From assembly GCA_002840405.1 (NCBI GenBank), contig PHAR01000011.1, positions 1 through 64,000 on the forward strand: DNA of 64,000 bases, given 5' to 3'. Below are positions 27,217 through 34,910 of this stretch, piece after piece. Made by a program: the position numbers and the translations under genes. The stretch is from Deltaproteobacteria bacterium HGW-Deltaproteobacteria-8. GTDB lineage: Bacteria; Desulfobacterota; Desulfovibrionia; Desulfovibrionales; Desulfovibrionaceae. Under the pieces are notes generated by a model. It did not search any database. It was given only the letters and a program-made list of their open reading frames with translations, and had not been told where the DNA came from. Every line of letters begins with the position of its first letter. Within the stretch, counting starts at the first letter, position 1.

Positions 27217-29010
27217 ATGTATCTCGGCATTGATGTAGGCGGCACGCACACGGACGCCGTGGCGCTGAACGAGGCGGGAGTCGCTGCCCAGGTGAAGGTC
27301 AAGACCGACCAGACTGACCTCCTGGCCTCGGTGAACCAGGCCCTCAGGGGCATCCTGGAGACCGTGAAGCCCGAGGGCGTGCGCCAGCTGAACCTCTCCA
27401 CGACCCTGTCCACCAACGCCATCGTCCAGGGCACCACCGAGGACGTGGGCATGCTGGTCATCCCCGGGCCGGGCATCAGCGCGGACGAGTTCATGCTCTG
27501 CCGCGACTACCACGTGCTCGACGGGACCATCGACCATCGCGGCAGCGAGACCGACCGCCTGGACGAGCGCCAGGCCCAGGCAGCCATCAAGGCCTGCCGG
27601 GCGGCGGGCGTGCGCGTGTTCGGCTGCGTGGGCAAGTTCAGCACGCGCAACCCCCTGCACGAGAACACCATGCGCCAACTGCTGGGTGCGGATTCCGACT
27701 ACGTGACCCTGGGCCACGAGCTGGGCGGGCGCCTGAACTTTCCCCGGCGCATCGCCACGGCCTACTTCAACTGTGCGGTCTGGCGGGTGTTCAACGACTT
27801 TGCCACGGCCGTGGAGAAGAGCCTGGCCGAACTCGGCCTGGGCCACGTGCGCGTGAACACGCTGAAAGCCGACGGCGGCACCTTCCCGCTCGCCCAGGCC
27901 CGGCGCATGCCCGTGCAGAGCATCTTTTCCGGCCCGGCGGCCAGCGTCATGGGCATCATCGCCCTGTGCGACATCACGCGGGACTCGGTGATCCTGGACA
28001 TCGGCGGCACAACCACGGACATCGCCGTGTTCGTGGACGGCCAGCCCCTTGTGGAGAACGACGGCATCAACATCGGAAGCCACCCGACCCTGGTGCGCGC
28101 GCTCAAGGTGCGCTCCATCGGCATCGGCGGCGACTCGGCCATCAACGTCCTGGGCGAGGCCGTGCGCGTCGGCCCCACCCGGCTCGGCCCCTCGCTGGCC
28201 GACTCCATCCCGGCCGGGGCCGGGCTGCCCGTGAATGCGCGGCCCACCCTCATCGACGCCCTGAACTGTACCGGGGCCTGCGTCCACGGCAATGTCGACG
28301 CCTCGCGCCGGGGCGTGGCCGAGTTCGCGACCCTGCACTCCATAGAGCCCGGCATGCTGGCCGAACAGGCCGTGGCCGCTGCGGCCGAGGCCATCTACAA
28401 GGCCACCCAGGAGCTGCTCGCCGAGATCAACGACAAGCCCGTGTACACCATCCACGAGCTGCTGGAGGGCCGCCGCGTGGCCCCTGGCCGCGTGTATCTC
28501 ATGGGCGGCCCGGCCAAGGCCATGCAGGAGTCCGTGCGCCAGCGCTTCGAGCTGTTCACCGTGGTGCCGGAGCATTTCGGCGTGGCCAACGCCATCGGCG
28601 CGGCGCTTACGCGCAATACCGCCAGCCTGGAGCTCTTCGCCGACACCGAAAAGGGCGTCATGTTCATCCCGGCCCTGCGCCACCGTGAGAACGTGCCGCG
28701 CACCTACACCCTGGCGGACGCCGAGCGCGACGCCATGAACCACATGCTGGCGCACCTCTCGGAGATGGGCGTGTTCGCTGACCGCGACAACGCCCAGATC
28801 ACCCATGCCAGCAGTTTCAACATGGTCGACGAGGGCCGCACCACGGGCCGGAACATCCGCGTCAAGTGCCAGATCAAGCCCGGCGTGGCCTTCACCCTGA
28901 ACGGCCAGCCACCGGTCCAGCCGGCCAGCCGCACCACGGGCCAGTCCCTGCGCAGGGCCACGGGCCAGCCAGCGGGCCCGCCCACAGGCAAAACGGGCGG
29001 GAGGGGATAA
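27217..29010 (+). CDS. Hydantoinase/oxoprolinase-family (HyuA-like) protein
   Basis: The 597-residue protein has the ASKHA ATPase fold of hydantoinase A: MYLGIDVGGTHTDAVALNE at the N-terminus, STNAIVQG, then SGPAASVMG, LDIGGTTTDIAVF and a C-terminal MGGPAKAM motif. It is a little shorter than typical HyuA and ends in a Thr/Gly/Gln-rich low-complexity tail. The family hydrolyses cyclic amides in an ATP-dependent way, usually with a HyuB partner, but no hyuB gene is adjacent. Instead a histone-deacetylase-like gene begins three bases after its stop, so the two probably act on the same amide or acyl substrate. Confidence 0.88.
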   Translation: MYLGIDVGGTHTDAVALNEAGVAAQVKVKTDQTDLLASVNQALRGILETVKPEGVRQLNLSTTLSTNAIVQGTTEDVGMLVIPGPGISADEFMLCRDYHVLDGTIDHRGSETDRLDERQAQAAIKACRAAGVRVFGCVGKFSTRNPLHENTMRQLLGADSDYVTLGHELGGRLNFPRRIATAYFNCAVWRVFNDFATAVEKSLAELGLGHVRVNTLKADGGTFPLAQARRMPVQSIFSGPAASVMGIIALCDITRDSVILDIGGTTTDIAVFVDGQPLVENDGINIGSHPTLVRALKVRSIGIGGDSAINVLGEAVRVGPTRLGPSLADSIPAGAGLPVNARPTLIDALNCTGACVHGNVDASRRGVAEFATLHSIEPGMLAEQAVAAAAEAIYKATQELLAEINDKPVYTIHELLEGRRVAPGRVYLMGGPAKAMQESVRQRFELFTVVPEHFGVANAIGAALTRNTASLELFADTEKGVMFIPALRHRENVPRTYTLADAERDAMNHMLAHLSEMGVFADRDNAQITHASSFNMVDEGRTTGRNIRVKCQIKPGVAFTLNGQPPVQPASRTTGQSLRRATGQPAGPPTGKTGGRG

Positions 29011-29013
29011 GCC

Positions 29014-30345
29014 ATGCAGGGAGCAAAGAGCAGCCTGGGGATCATCCTTTTCCCGGCCTTTGACTGGAGCATCTCGCCCACCCACCCGGAGCGCGAAGAG
29101 CGCTTGCTGTACACCCAGGACCAGCTCAAGGAAGAGGGCCTGTTCGACATCGAGGGCGTGGACGAGCACAAGCCCGGCGTGGCCACCCGCGAGGACGTGG
29201 AGCGCGCGCACTTCTGCTTCCCCGAGGTGGAGGCCGTGGCCACGCGCTCGCACATGGTGGCTGCTGGCGGCACCATCACCGCCGCTGACCTGGTCATGAC
29301 CGGCCGCCACAAGCGGGCGTTTGCCCTGGTGCGCCCGCCCGGCCACCACGCCATGAAGGTGGTGCAGGGCTCGCGCGGGTTCTGCAACATCAACATCGAA
29401 GCGGTGATGATCGAGCACCTGCGCGAGAAGTACGGGGTCAAGAAGATCGCCGTGGTCGACACCGACTGCCACCACGGCGACGGCACCCAGGACATCTATT
29501 GGCACGACCCGGACGTTTTGTTCATCTCGCTGCACCAGGATGGCCGCACCCTGTATCCCGGCACCGGCTTCCCCGCTGACTGCGGCGGGCCAGGGGCGCT
29601 CGGCCGCACGGTGAACATCCCCCTGCCCCCCGGCACCGGCGACGAGGGCTACCTCATGGTCATGGAGCGCATCGTGCTGCCCATCCTCAAGGACTTCGCG
29701 CCTGAGATCGTGGTCAACTCCGCCGGGCAGGACAACCACTTCACCGACCCCATCACCAACATGAACCTGACGGCCCAGGGCTATGCGCGCATGACCGAGC
29801 TTTTGAAGCCCGACCTGGCGGTGCTGGAGGGCGGCTACGCCATCCAGGGCGCGTTGCCCTACGTCAACTTAGGCATCGCCCTGTCCCTGGCCGGGCTGGA
29901 CTACTCCGGCGTGCGCGAACCCGCCTATGACGCCGTGAAGCACCGCCAGCGCCCGCAGCTGGCCGAGTACATCGAGCGGCTGTGCGACACCATCCCGAAC
30001 GTCTATTTCCACCCGCCCGCCGAGCCCCAGGACGGCTTCGTGACCACCACGGACGCGGGCGACTGGTTCGTGCGCCACAAGAACATCTACTACGACACCG
30101 ACGACATCACCGAGGCCCAGACCGAGGAGCTGTATCTCTGCGGGGCCTGCCGGGGGCTGCTCAAGATCGTCAGCCGGACGACCAAGAACCCGGCCTGCTT
30201 AGGGATCGAGATTCCCCTCCACGCCTGCGACGCCTGCCGCAGCCTGGGCTACAGCCTCTATGAGGAGGCCCAGGTCAAGGAGGGCTACCGCTACGCCCAG
30301 TTCATCAACCGCCGCGACAAGGAGTACCTGCGCCACGGGTTCTGA
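29014..30345 (+). CDS. Histone-deacetylase-family (acetylpolyamine amidohydrolase-like) protein
   Basis: The 443-residue protein has the zinc amidohydrolase motifs VRPPGHHA, VDTDCHHGDGTQD (metal Asp/His), SAGQDNH (metal Asp) and LEGGYA. Bacterial members deacetylate acetylpolyamines, acetoin-pathway proteins or other small amides. The last 120 residues are an added domain with CGACRG and CDACRS pairs, spaced like a zinc ribbon, which ordinary family members lack. GGAGGGG precedes the ATG, and it follows the HyuA-like stop by three bases. The substrate is not evident. Confidence 0.88.
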   Translation: MQGAKSSLGIILFPAFDWSISPTHPEREERLLYTQDQLKEEGLFDIEGVDEHKPGVATREDVERAHFCFPEVEAVATRSHMVAAGGTITAADLVMTGRHKRAFALVRPPGHHAMKVVQGSRGFCNINIEAVMIEHLREKYGVKKIAVVDTDCHHGDGTQDIYWHDPDVLFISLHQDGRTLYPGTGFPADCGGPGALGRTVNIPLPPGTGDEGYLMVMERIVLPILKDFAPEIVVNSAGQDNHFTDPITNMNLTAQGYARMTELLKPDLAVLEGGYAIQGALPYVNLGIALSLAGLDYSGVREPAYDAVKHRQRPQLAEYIERLCDTIPNVYFHPPAEPQDGFVTTTDAGDWFVRHKNIYYDTDDITEAQTEELYLCGACRGLLKIVSRTTKNPACLGIEIPLHACDACRSLGYSLYEEAQVKEGYRYAQFINRRDKEYLRHGF

Positions 30346-30424
30346 CTGGACAAGAAGCGTGGCCGGGCTCGGCCGCGCTGAAGGTCGCCGCCGCAAGCAG
30401 CTATGGCACCGATGTTGCTTTAAT

Positions 30425-30470
30425 GCCCTGTACAGGGCGCCTCTTCCCGATTTCGCGCAAGAATTTGCGC
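30425..30470. promoter_or_regulatory. Two palindromes upstream of the secreted protein gene
   Basis: GCCCTGTACAGGGC (30425-30438) is a perfect 14-base palindrome, and GCGCAA-GAAT-TTGCGC (30455-30470) a perfect 6-bp hairpin. They precede the next gene's ATG by about 50-90 bases. The first looks like a dimer operator; no clear -35/-10 pair is assigned. Confidence 0.4.
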
Positions 30471-30518
30471 AGTATTGACGGGAATGGCGCCACAACAGGA
30501 AAAAATTGGAGAACACAC

Positions 30519-31046
30519 ATGAAACGCGCAAAGATTCTCGCAACACTGCTGGTCGGCGTGGGCCTGTCCGGCCTGCTTCTGGCCACGCCTGCCCTTGCCA
30601 ACCGTGAAACGGACGCCGCCCTGGACCGCATCGAGCGCGTGCTTGACGATGTGGAGCAGATCCAGAGCATCATGCGCGACCGGCCCCACGAGGTCGAGAG
30701 CGCCCGTGAGCGCCTCCACCGCGCCGAGGCCCAGCTGGAGCGCGAGCGCATCCACGCCATGAGCGCGGCCTCGGGGCTTTCGGTCCGGCGCATCGAGAAC
30801 ATGCGCGAGCGTGGCCTGAGCTGGGGCCGTATCGCCCACGATCTGGGCGTGAGCCCCTTTGTGGTGGGCGTGGCCATCGGGCATTATGGCGAGCGCGACT
30901 ACCGCCACGGCCATGACCGCGACGACGACCAGCGCTTTGAGCAGTGGCACGGCAAGAAGAAGGGCTGGAAGAACGGCATGCCTCCGGGCCAGGCCAAGAA
31001 GATGCAGCGCGATGACCGTAATGACCGCGACAGGCGCGACAACTAG
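30519..31046 (+). CDS. Small secreted His/Asp/Arg-rich protein
   Basis: The 175-residue protein has a signal peptide (RAKILATLLVGVGLSGLLLA, cleavage after ALA near residue 28). Residues 30-85 are a charged helix (DRIERVLDDVEQIQSIMRD), then LSWGRIAHDLGVSPFVVGVAIG, then a tail rich in His, Asp, Lys and Arg (YRHGHDRDDDQRFEQWHGKK). The tail could bind metal. GGAG lies eight bases before the ATG. No named family is assigned. Confidence 0.75.
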   Translation: MKRAKILATLLVGVGLSGLLLATPALANRETDAALDRIERVLDDVEQIQSIMRDRPHEVESARERLHRAEAQLERERIHAMSAASGLSVRRIENMRERGLSWGRIAHDLGVSPFVVGVAIGHYGERDYRHGHDRDDDQRFEQWHGKKKGWKNGMPPGQAKKMQRDDRNDRDRRDN

Positions 31047-31109
31047 GTCCACGCGTTCCGCCTGATTCGCCCGCACAAGCATCTGCACACGTCTCTGCAT
31101 GAACTCACC

Positions 31110-31151
31110 GGGCCGGGGCTCCTTCCTTCAAGGGGGCTCCGGCCCTTTTTT
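31110..31151 (+). terminator. Rho-independent terminator
   Basis: GGGCCGGGGCTCC is followed after 8 bases by a GGGGGCTCCGGCCC arm and a TTTTTT run. The same GGCCGGGGCTCC design is reused at 32432 and 33909, both just after genes. Confidence 0.85.
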
Positions 31152-31243
31152 GTGGGGCGTAAGCCGGGCTGTTGACGCCGCAGGCCTGGGGGGGCAAAAT
31201 CCGGACCGATCCCCCCAACCCCCAAACCGTTGGAGCCCCCCCC

Positions 31244-32377
31244 ATGCACAAAGTGCTCATCCACCCGGCCACCTACCAGGACTGCCGCCAGGCCGTGGAG
31301 GCCGCCTTCGAGGCCTTTCCGCGCCCGGTGCGCGGGCTTTCGATCCTCGTCAAGCCGAACGTGCTGCGCGGCGGCGTGCCCGAGGAGGCCATCACCACCC
31401 ACCCGGCCGTGCTGCGCGCCGTCATGGAGTGCCTGCTGGACCTGGGCGCCACGGACATCACCGTGGGCGACAACCCCGGCCTCATGGGCTACGGCGCCAA
31501 CGAGGCCTGCTTCGAGAAGTGCGGGCTCACCGAGGCCGCGCTTGGCCACTACAAGAACATCGGCCTGGACGCCGTGGAGGTGCCCTTCAGCACCCTGGGC
31601 GACCCTGGCCTCATGCCCAATCTCAGCGTGTCGCGCGCGGTGCTGGAGGCGGACGTCCTCATCAGCCTGCCCAAGTTCAAGACCCACGGCCTGACCGTGC
31701 TCACCGGGGCGCTCAAGAACAGCTACGGCATCCTGCCCGGCGCGCAGAAGGCGCACCTGCACAAGCTCTCGGGCTCGCCGCAGCGCTTCCAGGAGGTCAT
31801 CGTGGACGTGTTCCGCCTGCGCGAGCCGGACTTTTTTGTGGTCGACGCCGTGGTGGGCATGCAGGGCAACGGCCCGGCCAGCACGGAGCTGCGTTGGATC
31901 GGCAAGGTCCTGGCTGCGGACAATCCCGTGGCCCTGGACGGGGTCATCGCGCGCATGATGGGCCTGGACCCGGCGCTTCTGCGCATGCTGACCTACGCCC
32001 AGGACTGCGGCCTGGGAGATTTCTCGGACGCGGCGCTGAAGGTGCAGGGCCAGCTGACGGCCATCCCGGACTTCAAGCTGCCGCCGCTCGACGGCGGGGC
32101 CATCCAGCTCTTCCAGCCGGTGCAGGACCTGCTGGACAAGAGCCTCGTCAAGCGCCCAAAGGCCGACCCGGAGCGTTGCACGGGCTGCGGCACCTGCGTG
32201 GCCCAGTGCCCGGCGCAGGCGCTGGCCCTGGTGGCCACCGCGACAGGGGCCATCGCCGTGGTCGACGCGGAGCTGTGCATCGGCTGCTTCTGCTGCCAGG
32301 AGATGTGTCCGGAAAAGGCCATCACCCTGGCCGCGCCTTCCCCTTCAGGCGGTTGCCCGTGTTCGGGGGGGAAGTAA
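31244..32377 (+). CDS. DUF362 protein with C-terminal two-cluster ferredoxin domain
   Basis: The 377-residue cytoplasmic protein has an N-terminal DUF362 domain (VLIHPATYQD, LVKPNVLRGG, ISLPKFKTHGLTVLTGALKN, all family hallmarks) and two 4Fe-4S motifs at the C-terminus, CTGCGTCVAQCP and CIGCFCCQEMCP. The second lacks the usual spacing residue identity but keeps four cysteines. Such proteins are common in sulfate reducers and are thought to carry electrons to a partner enzyme whose identity is unknown. It ends in a Gly/Cys-rich tail. It is monocistronic between two terminators. Confidence 0.88.
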   Translation: MHKVLIHPATYQDCRQAVEAAFEAFPRPVRGLSILVKPNVLRGGVPEEAITTHPAVLRAVMECLLDLGATDITVGDNPGLMGYGANEACFEKCGLTEAALGHYKNIGLDAVEVPFSTLGDPGLMPNLSVSRAVLEADVLISLPKFKTHGLTVLTGALKNSYGILPGAQKAHLHKLSGSPQRFQEVIVDVFRLREPDFFVVDAVVGMQGNGPASTELRWIGKVLAADNPVALDGVIARMMGLDPALLRMLTYAQDCGLGDFSDAALKVQGQLTAIPDFKLPPLDGGAIQLFQPVQDLLDKSLVKRPKADPERCTGCGTCVAQCPAQALALVATATGAIAVVDAELCIGCFCCQEMCPEKAITLAAPSPSGGCPCSGGK

Positions 32378-32431
32378 GGCCCGCTGCCCCAGCGGTGGAG
32401 GGCGCAGGCTGACATCTTCGCAAGCCATATT

Positions 32432-32466
32432 GGCCGGGGCTCCGCAGGGGGTCCCGGCCTTTTTTT
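32432..32466 (+). terminator. Rho-independent terminator
   Basis: GGCCGGGGCTCC pairs imperfectly with GGGTCCCGGCC, followed by a seven-T run, 55 bases after the DUF362 stop. Confidence 0.85.
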
Positions 32467-32577
32467 GCGTCTAGCGATAGAAGTATTTGACAAGGCATAG
32501 CTGTTCCATGATATCTGGGCCAGAGTCAAAACTGTGCGAGCACCCCCCACCCGCGCGAAACGTCAGGAGGTGTGGCT

Positions 32578-33519
32578 ATGGCGCGACGTTGCAAACGGTT
32601 TGCGCCCCTGCTGGGGCTGTCGGTGTTGGTGGCGTTGCTGGCGGGCTGCGTCGGCTCCGCAGTGCAGGGAACCAAGTACACGGCCTTCAAGGATTCCACA
32701 GCCGTGCTGGCCCAGGACACCCGTACGAGCTACGAGGGGGTGCAGAGCCTCTGGGAGGAACTCACCGCCCAGTGCCTAGCCATGCCGAGCAGCAAGGCTG
32801 AGTATGTGAATGTTCTGTCGAAAAGCGGCATCCCCTGCGGCAAGACCACTGGCGGCGAGGTCAGGGAATTCGAGAACCCACAACCCAGGTTGGATGCGCG
32901 TCTGCAGGCCATGGACACCCTGGCCCGCTACGCCTCGGTGCTGAACACCCTGGCCACCACGGACTACGCCGCCGGAGTAGACGCCTCCACGGCCAAACTC
33001 ACGGCGAGCCTGGACAACCTGGAGGCCGCCCTGGCGCAGGGCGGCGTGCCGGTGACTCCGGCAGTACAGGGGGCCACGAGCGCCATCAGCACGGTGGTGC
33101 GGCTGGTGGCCACAAGCTACGTGAATGGCGAGCGCCAGAAGGCCCTGCATGAGCTGCTCAAGGACACACAGCAGAGCATCGCGGACCTGGCCATATACAT
33201 GAAGCGTGACAATGGAGAGATATCGTCAATGGCCAAGGGCTACTCGGAGTTTTACGTGGGTCGGGCCCAGGAGGCGCGCCCCAGCGACTATAAAACGGCC
33301 AAGGCCTATGACGCCGAAGTGCTTAAGGTATATAAGAAGGGCAAGTACCTCGAAGCGGCCTTCCGGGCCCAGGACAAGATGCTTGACCTTCTGCCCTTGG
33401 CCCATAAGGAGCTGCTTGACAACCTCGACAAGCCCAAGGGCCGCATGGAGCAGCTTGAGGCCTTTGTCGGCGCGGCGGAGCAGGTACTTGTCCTCATGCA
33501 GCAGATCAAGAATATCTGA
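32578..33519 (+). CDS. Lipoprotein of unknown function
   Basis: The 313-residue protein has a lipoprotein signal, ending in LLAGC with the acylated cysteine at residue 24. AGGAGG lies seven bases before this ATG, which decides between it and an upstream GTG. The mature part is helical throughout (DSTAVLAQDTRTSYEGVQSL) with four or five amphipathic stretches and one near-Cys pair (CLAMPS, GIPCGK). It is membrane-attached on the outer face of the inner membrane or in the outer membrane. The next gene, 20 bases on, is a small helical protein, likely its partner. Confidence 0.78.
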   Translation: MARRCKRFAPLLGLSVLVALLAGCVGSAVQGTKYTAFKDSTAVLAQDTRTSYEGVQSLWEELTAQCLAMPSSKAEYVNVLSKSGIPCGKTTGGEVREFENPQPRLDARLQAMDTLARYASVLNTLATTDYAAGVDASTAKLTASLDNLEAALAQGGVPVTPAVQGATSAISTVVRLVATSYVNGERQKALHELLKDTQQSIADLAIYMKRDNGEISSMAKGYSEFYVGRAQEARPSDYKTAKAYDAEVLKVYKKGKYLEAAFRAQDKMLDLLPLAHKELLDNLDKPKGRMEQLEAFVGAAEQVLVLMQQIKNI

Positions 33520-33539
33520 CATCTCAAGGGAGGTGAATC

Positions 33540-33866
33540 ATGCCGGAGTCATTATCCAAGCAATTGCTCAACCTTGCCGATGTGTTGACAGAGATCGCCT
33601 GCGAGAGCACGGGAGCAACCAGTGCACGGGCCTTCGACCTGTCCCAGGACTGCCGATACTATGCCACAAAGGCGGCGCTGCTCGCGCTCAAGAAGAGCGA
33701 GCCGGGGTACAAGGAGATTCAGGACGCCTTGAACAAGGCGGCGGAAAAGGCCGAGGAGGCTAACCAGAAGCTGAGTGATGTGGCGCGGAAGATCGCAGCA
33801 GTGGCGGACGCCTTGAATCTCGCCACGCGGCTCATCCAGGTGATTGTCGGAGTGCTGGGCCTGTAG
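33540..33866 (+). CDS. Small helical protein paired with the lipoprotein
   Basis: The 108-residue protein has no signal peptide. It is almost wholly alpha-helical: an N-terminal helix (SLSKQLLNLADVLTEIA), a charged middle (ALNKAAEKAEEANQKLSDVA) and a hydrophobic C-terminal helix (LATRLIQVIVGVLGL) that could insert in a membrane. AAGGGAGG precedes the ATG. Family unknown. It is co-transcribed with the lipoprotein and followed by a terminator. Confidence 0.68.
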   Translation: MPESLSKQLLNLADVLTEIACESTGATSARAFDLSQDCRYYATKAALLALKKSEPGYKEIQDALNKAAEKAEEANQKLSDVARKIAAVADALNLATRLIQVIVGVLGL

Positions 33867-33908
33867 CCGTAGATCCCGCCGGGCGCTGCAGCGCTGGAAC
33901 ATAGATCC

Positions 33909-33949
33909 GGGCCGGGGCTCCCCTTCATGCGGGGGGCTCCGGCCTTCTC
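33909..33949 (+). terminator. Rho-independent terminator
   Basis: GGGCCGGGGCTCC is followed by GGGGGGCTCCGGCC and TTCTCATT, the third use of this design in the window. The T-run is imperfect. Confidence 0.75.
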
Positions 33950-33960
33950 ATTGGCCGCCC

Positions 33961-34830
33961 CTAGCCCAGCTCGAAGCTGGTGACGCCGAACTCGCGGCCC
34001 AGGTCGATTTCCGGGGCTGGGCCGCGATACATGCGCCCTGTCTCGAACACCGGGCGCATGCCGTGGGACTCGGCCAGGCGCACCGCCCCGGCGTGGGGCA
34101 TGGGCACGTCGAAGTATACCGGCAGCAATGGGGCCGAGGCGCACAGGCCCTGGAACAGGGCGCTGGCAGCGGCATCGTCGTCGGCAAAGAGCGGGCCGAT
34201 CTTGCTGCCCACCCCGCAGGGGCGGATCACGCCGAACCCGGCCAGCCCGCCGCCACGCTCCAGCCCCAGGGCGGTGTGGCCGGGCAGGGTGAGCCAGGCC
34301 CGCAGGAAGGCCTCGCGCCGGGCCGGGAAGCAGCGCCGGTCATAGGCCAGCGCCTCGGCCAGGGGAAACTCGGCCAGGGGCCGCACGCCCGCGGGCAACG
34401 CCTTGCCCGCGTCGAAGCGCCCCTCGTACCGGCAATTGCGCCGGGACACCTCAAAGCCGTCCTTGCGGTAGGTGTCCTGCTGGGCCAGCACCGAATCCAG
34501 GCCAACAGTGGGGGCCTTCAGCCCGGCCAGTGCGTGGTCCCACAGGCGCAGGCCGTAGCCGTGGCCGCGCAGTCCCGGCACCACGATGTACAGGCCGATG
34601 AAGTCCAGGGCCGGAGCGCCGTCCTCGTCGAGGTAGCGCACGGCGGAGATGCTGGCTGCGGGCCGGCCGTCCAGCAGGCCCAGGTGGAAGCCCTCGGGGT
34701 CAGCGGCCCAGAAGGCGTCCGCGTCGCGCAGGCCGGGATTCCAGCCCTCTGTCGCGGCCAGCTTGAGGGCGAAGTCCAGCTCGGTGCGCTCCATGCGCCG
34801 GATGACGTATCCGTTGCCCGTGTCGTCCAT
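33961..34830 (-). CDS. GNAT-family N-acetyltransferase
   Basis: The protein has about 289 residues. The N-terminal half shows the GNAT fold with acetyl-CoA loop GLRGHGYGLRLWDHALA near 88-104 and IGLYIVVPG before it. The C-terminal half (PGHTALGLERGGGLAGFGV, DVPMPHAGAVRLAESHG) matches the second GNAT-like domain of the YitH/double-GNAT group. The start at 34830 is preferred because GGAGGA precedes it. Substrate unknown; this group often acts on free amino acids or antibiotics, but nothing here decides. It is transcribed toward the terminator. Confidence 0.85.
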   Translation of the reverse strand: MDDTGNGYVIRRMERTELDFALKLAATEGWNPGLRDADAFWAADPEGFHLGLLDGRPAASISAVRYLDEDGAPALDFIGLYIVVPGLRGHGYGLRLWDHALAGLKAPTVGLDSVLAQQDTYRKDGFEVSRRNCRYEGRFDAGKALPAGVRPLAEFPLAEALAYDRRCFPARREAFLRAWLTLPGHTALGLERGGGLAGFGVIRPCGVGSKIGPLFADDDAAASALFQGLCASAPLLPVYFDVPMPHAGAVRLAESHGMRPVFETGRMYRGPAPEIDLGREFGVTSFELG

Positions 34831-34910
34831 GCCTGTCCTCCTTTGTCCTGGACCTGTTTTGGCTTTGACCCGGCGTGCGCCGGGGCTCTGTCCCTGTTCC
34901 GTCCGGTTGG

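Noticed and set aside
27166-29739. A minus-strand open frame of about 857 codons over the HyuA-like gene
   Set aside because: Antisense to a gene with clear motifs; long reverse frames arise from GC-biased codon use.
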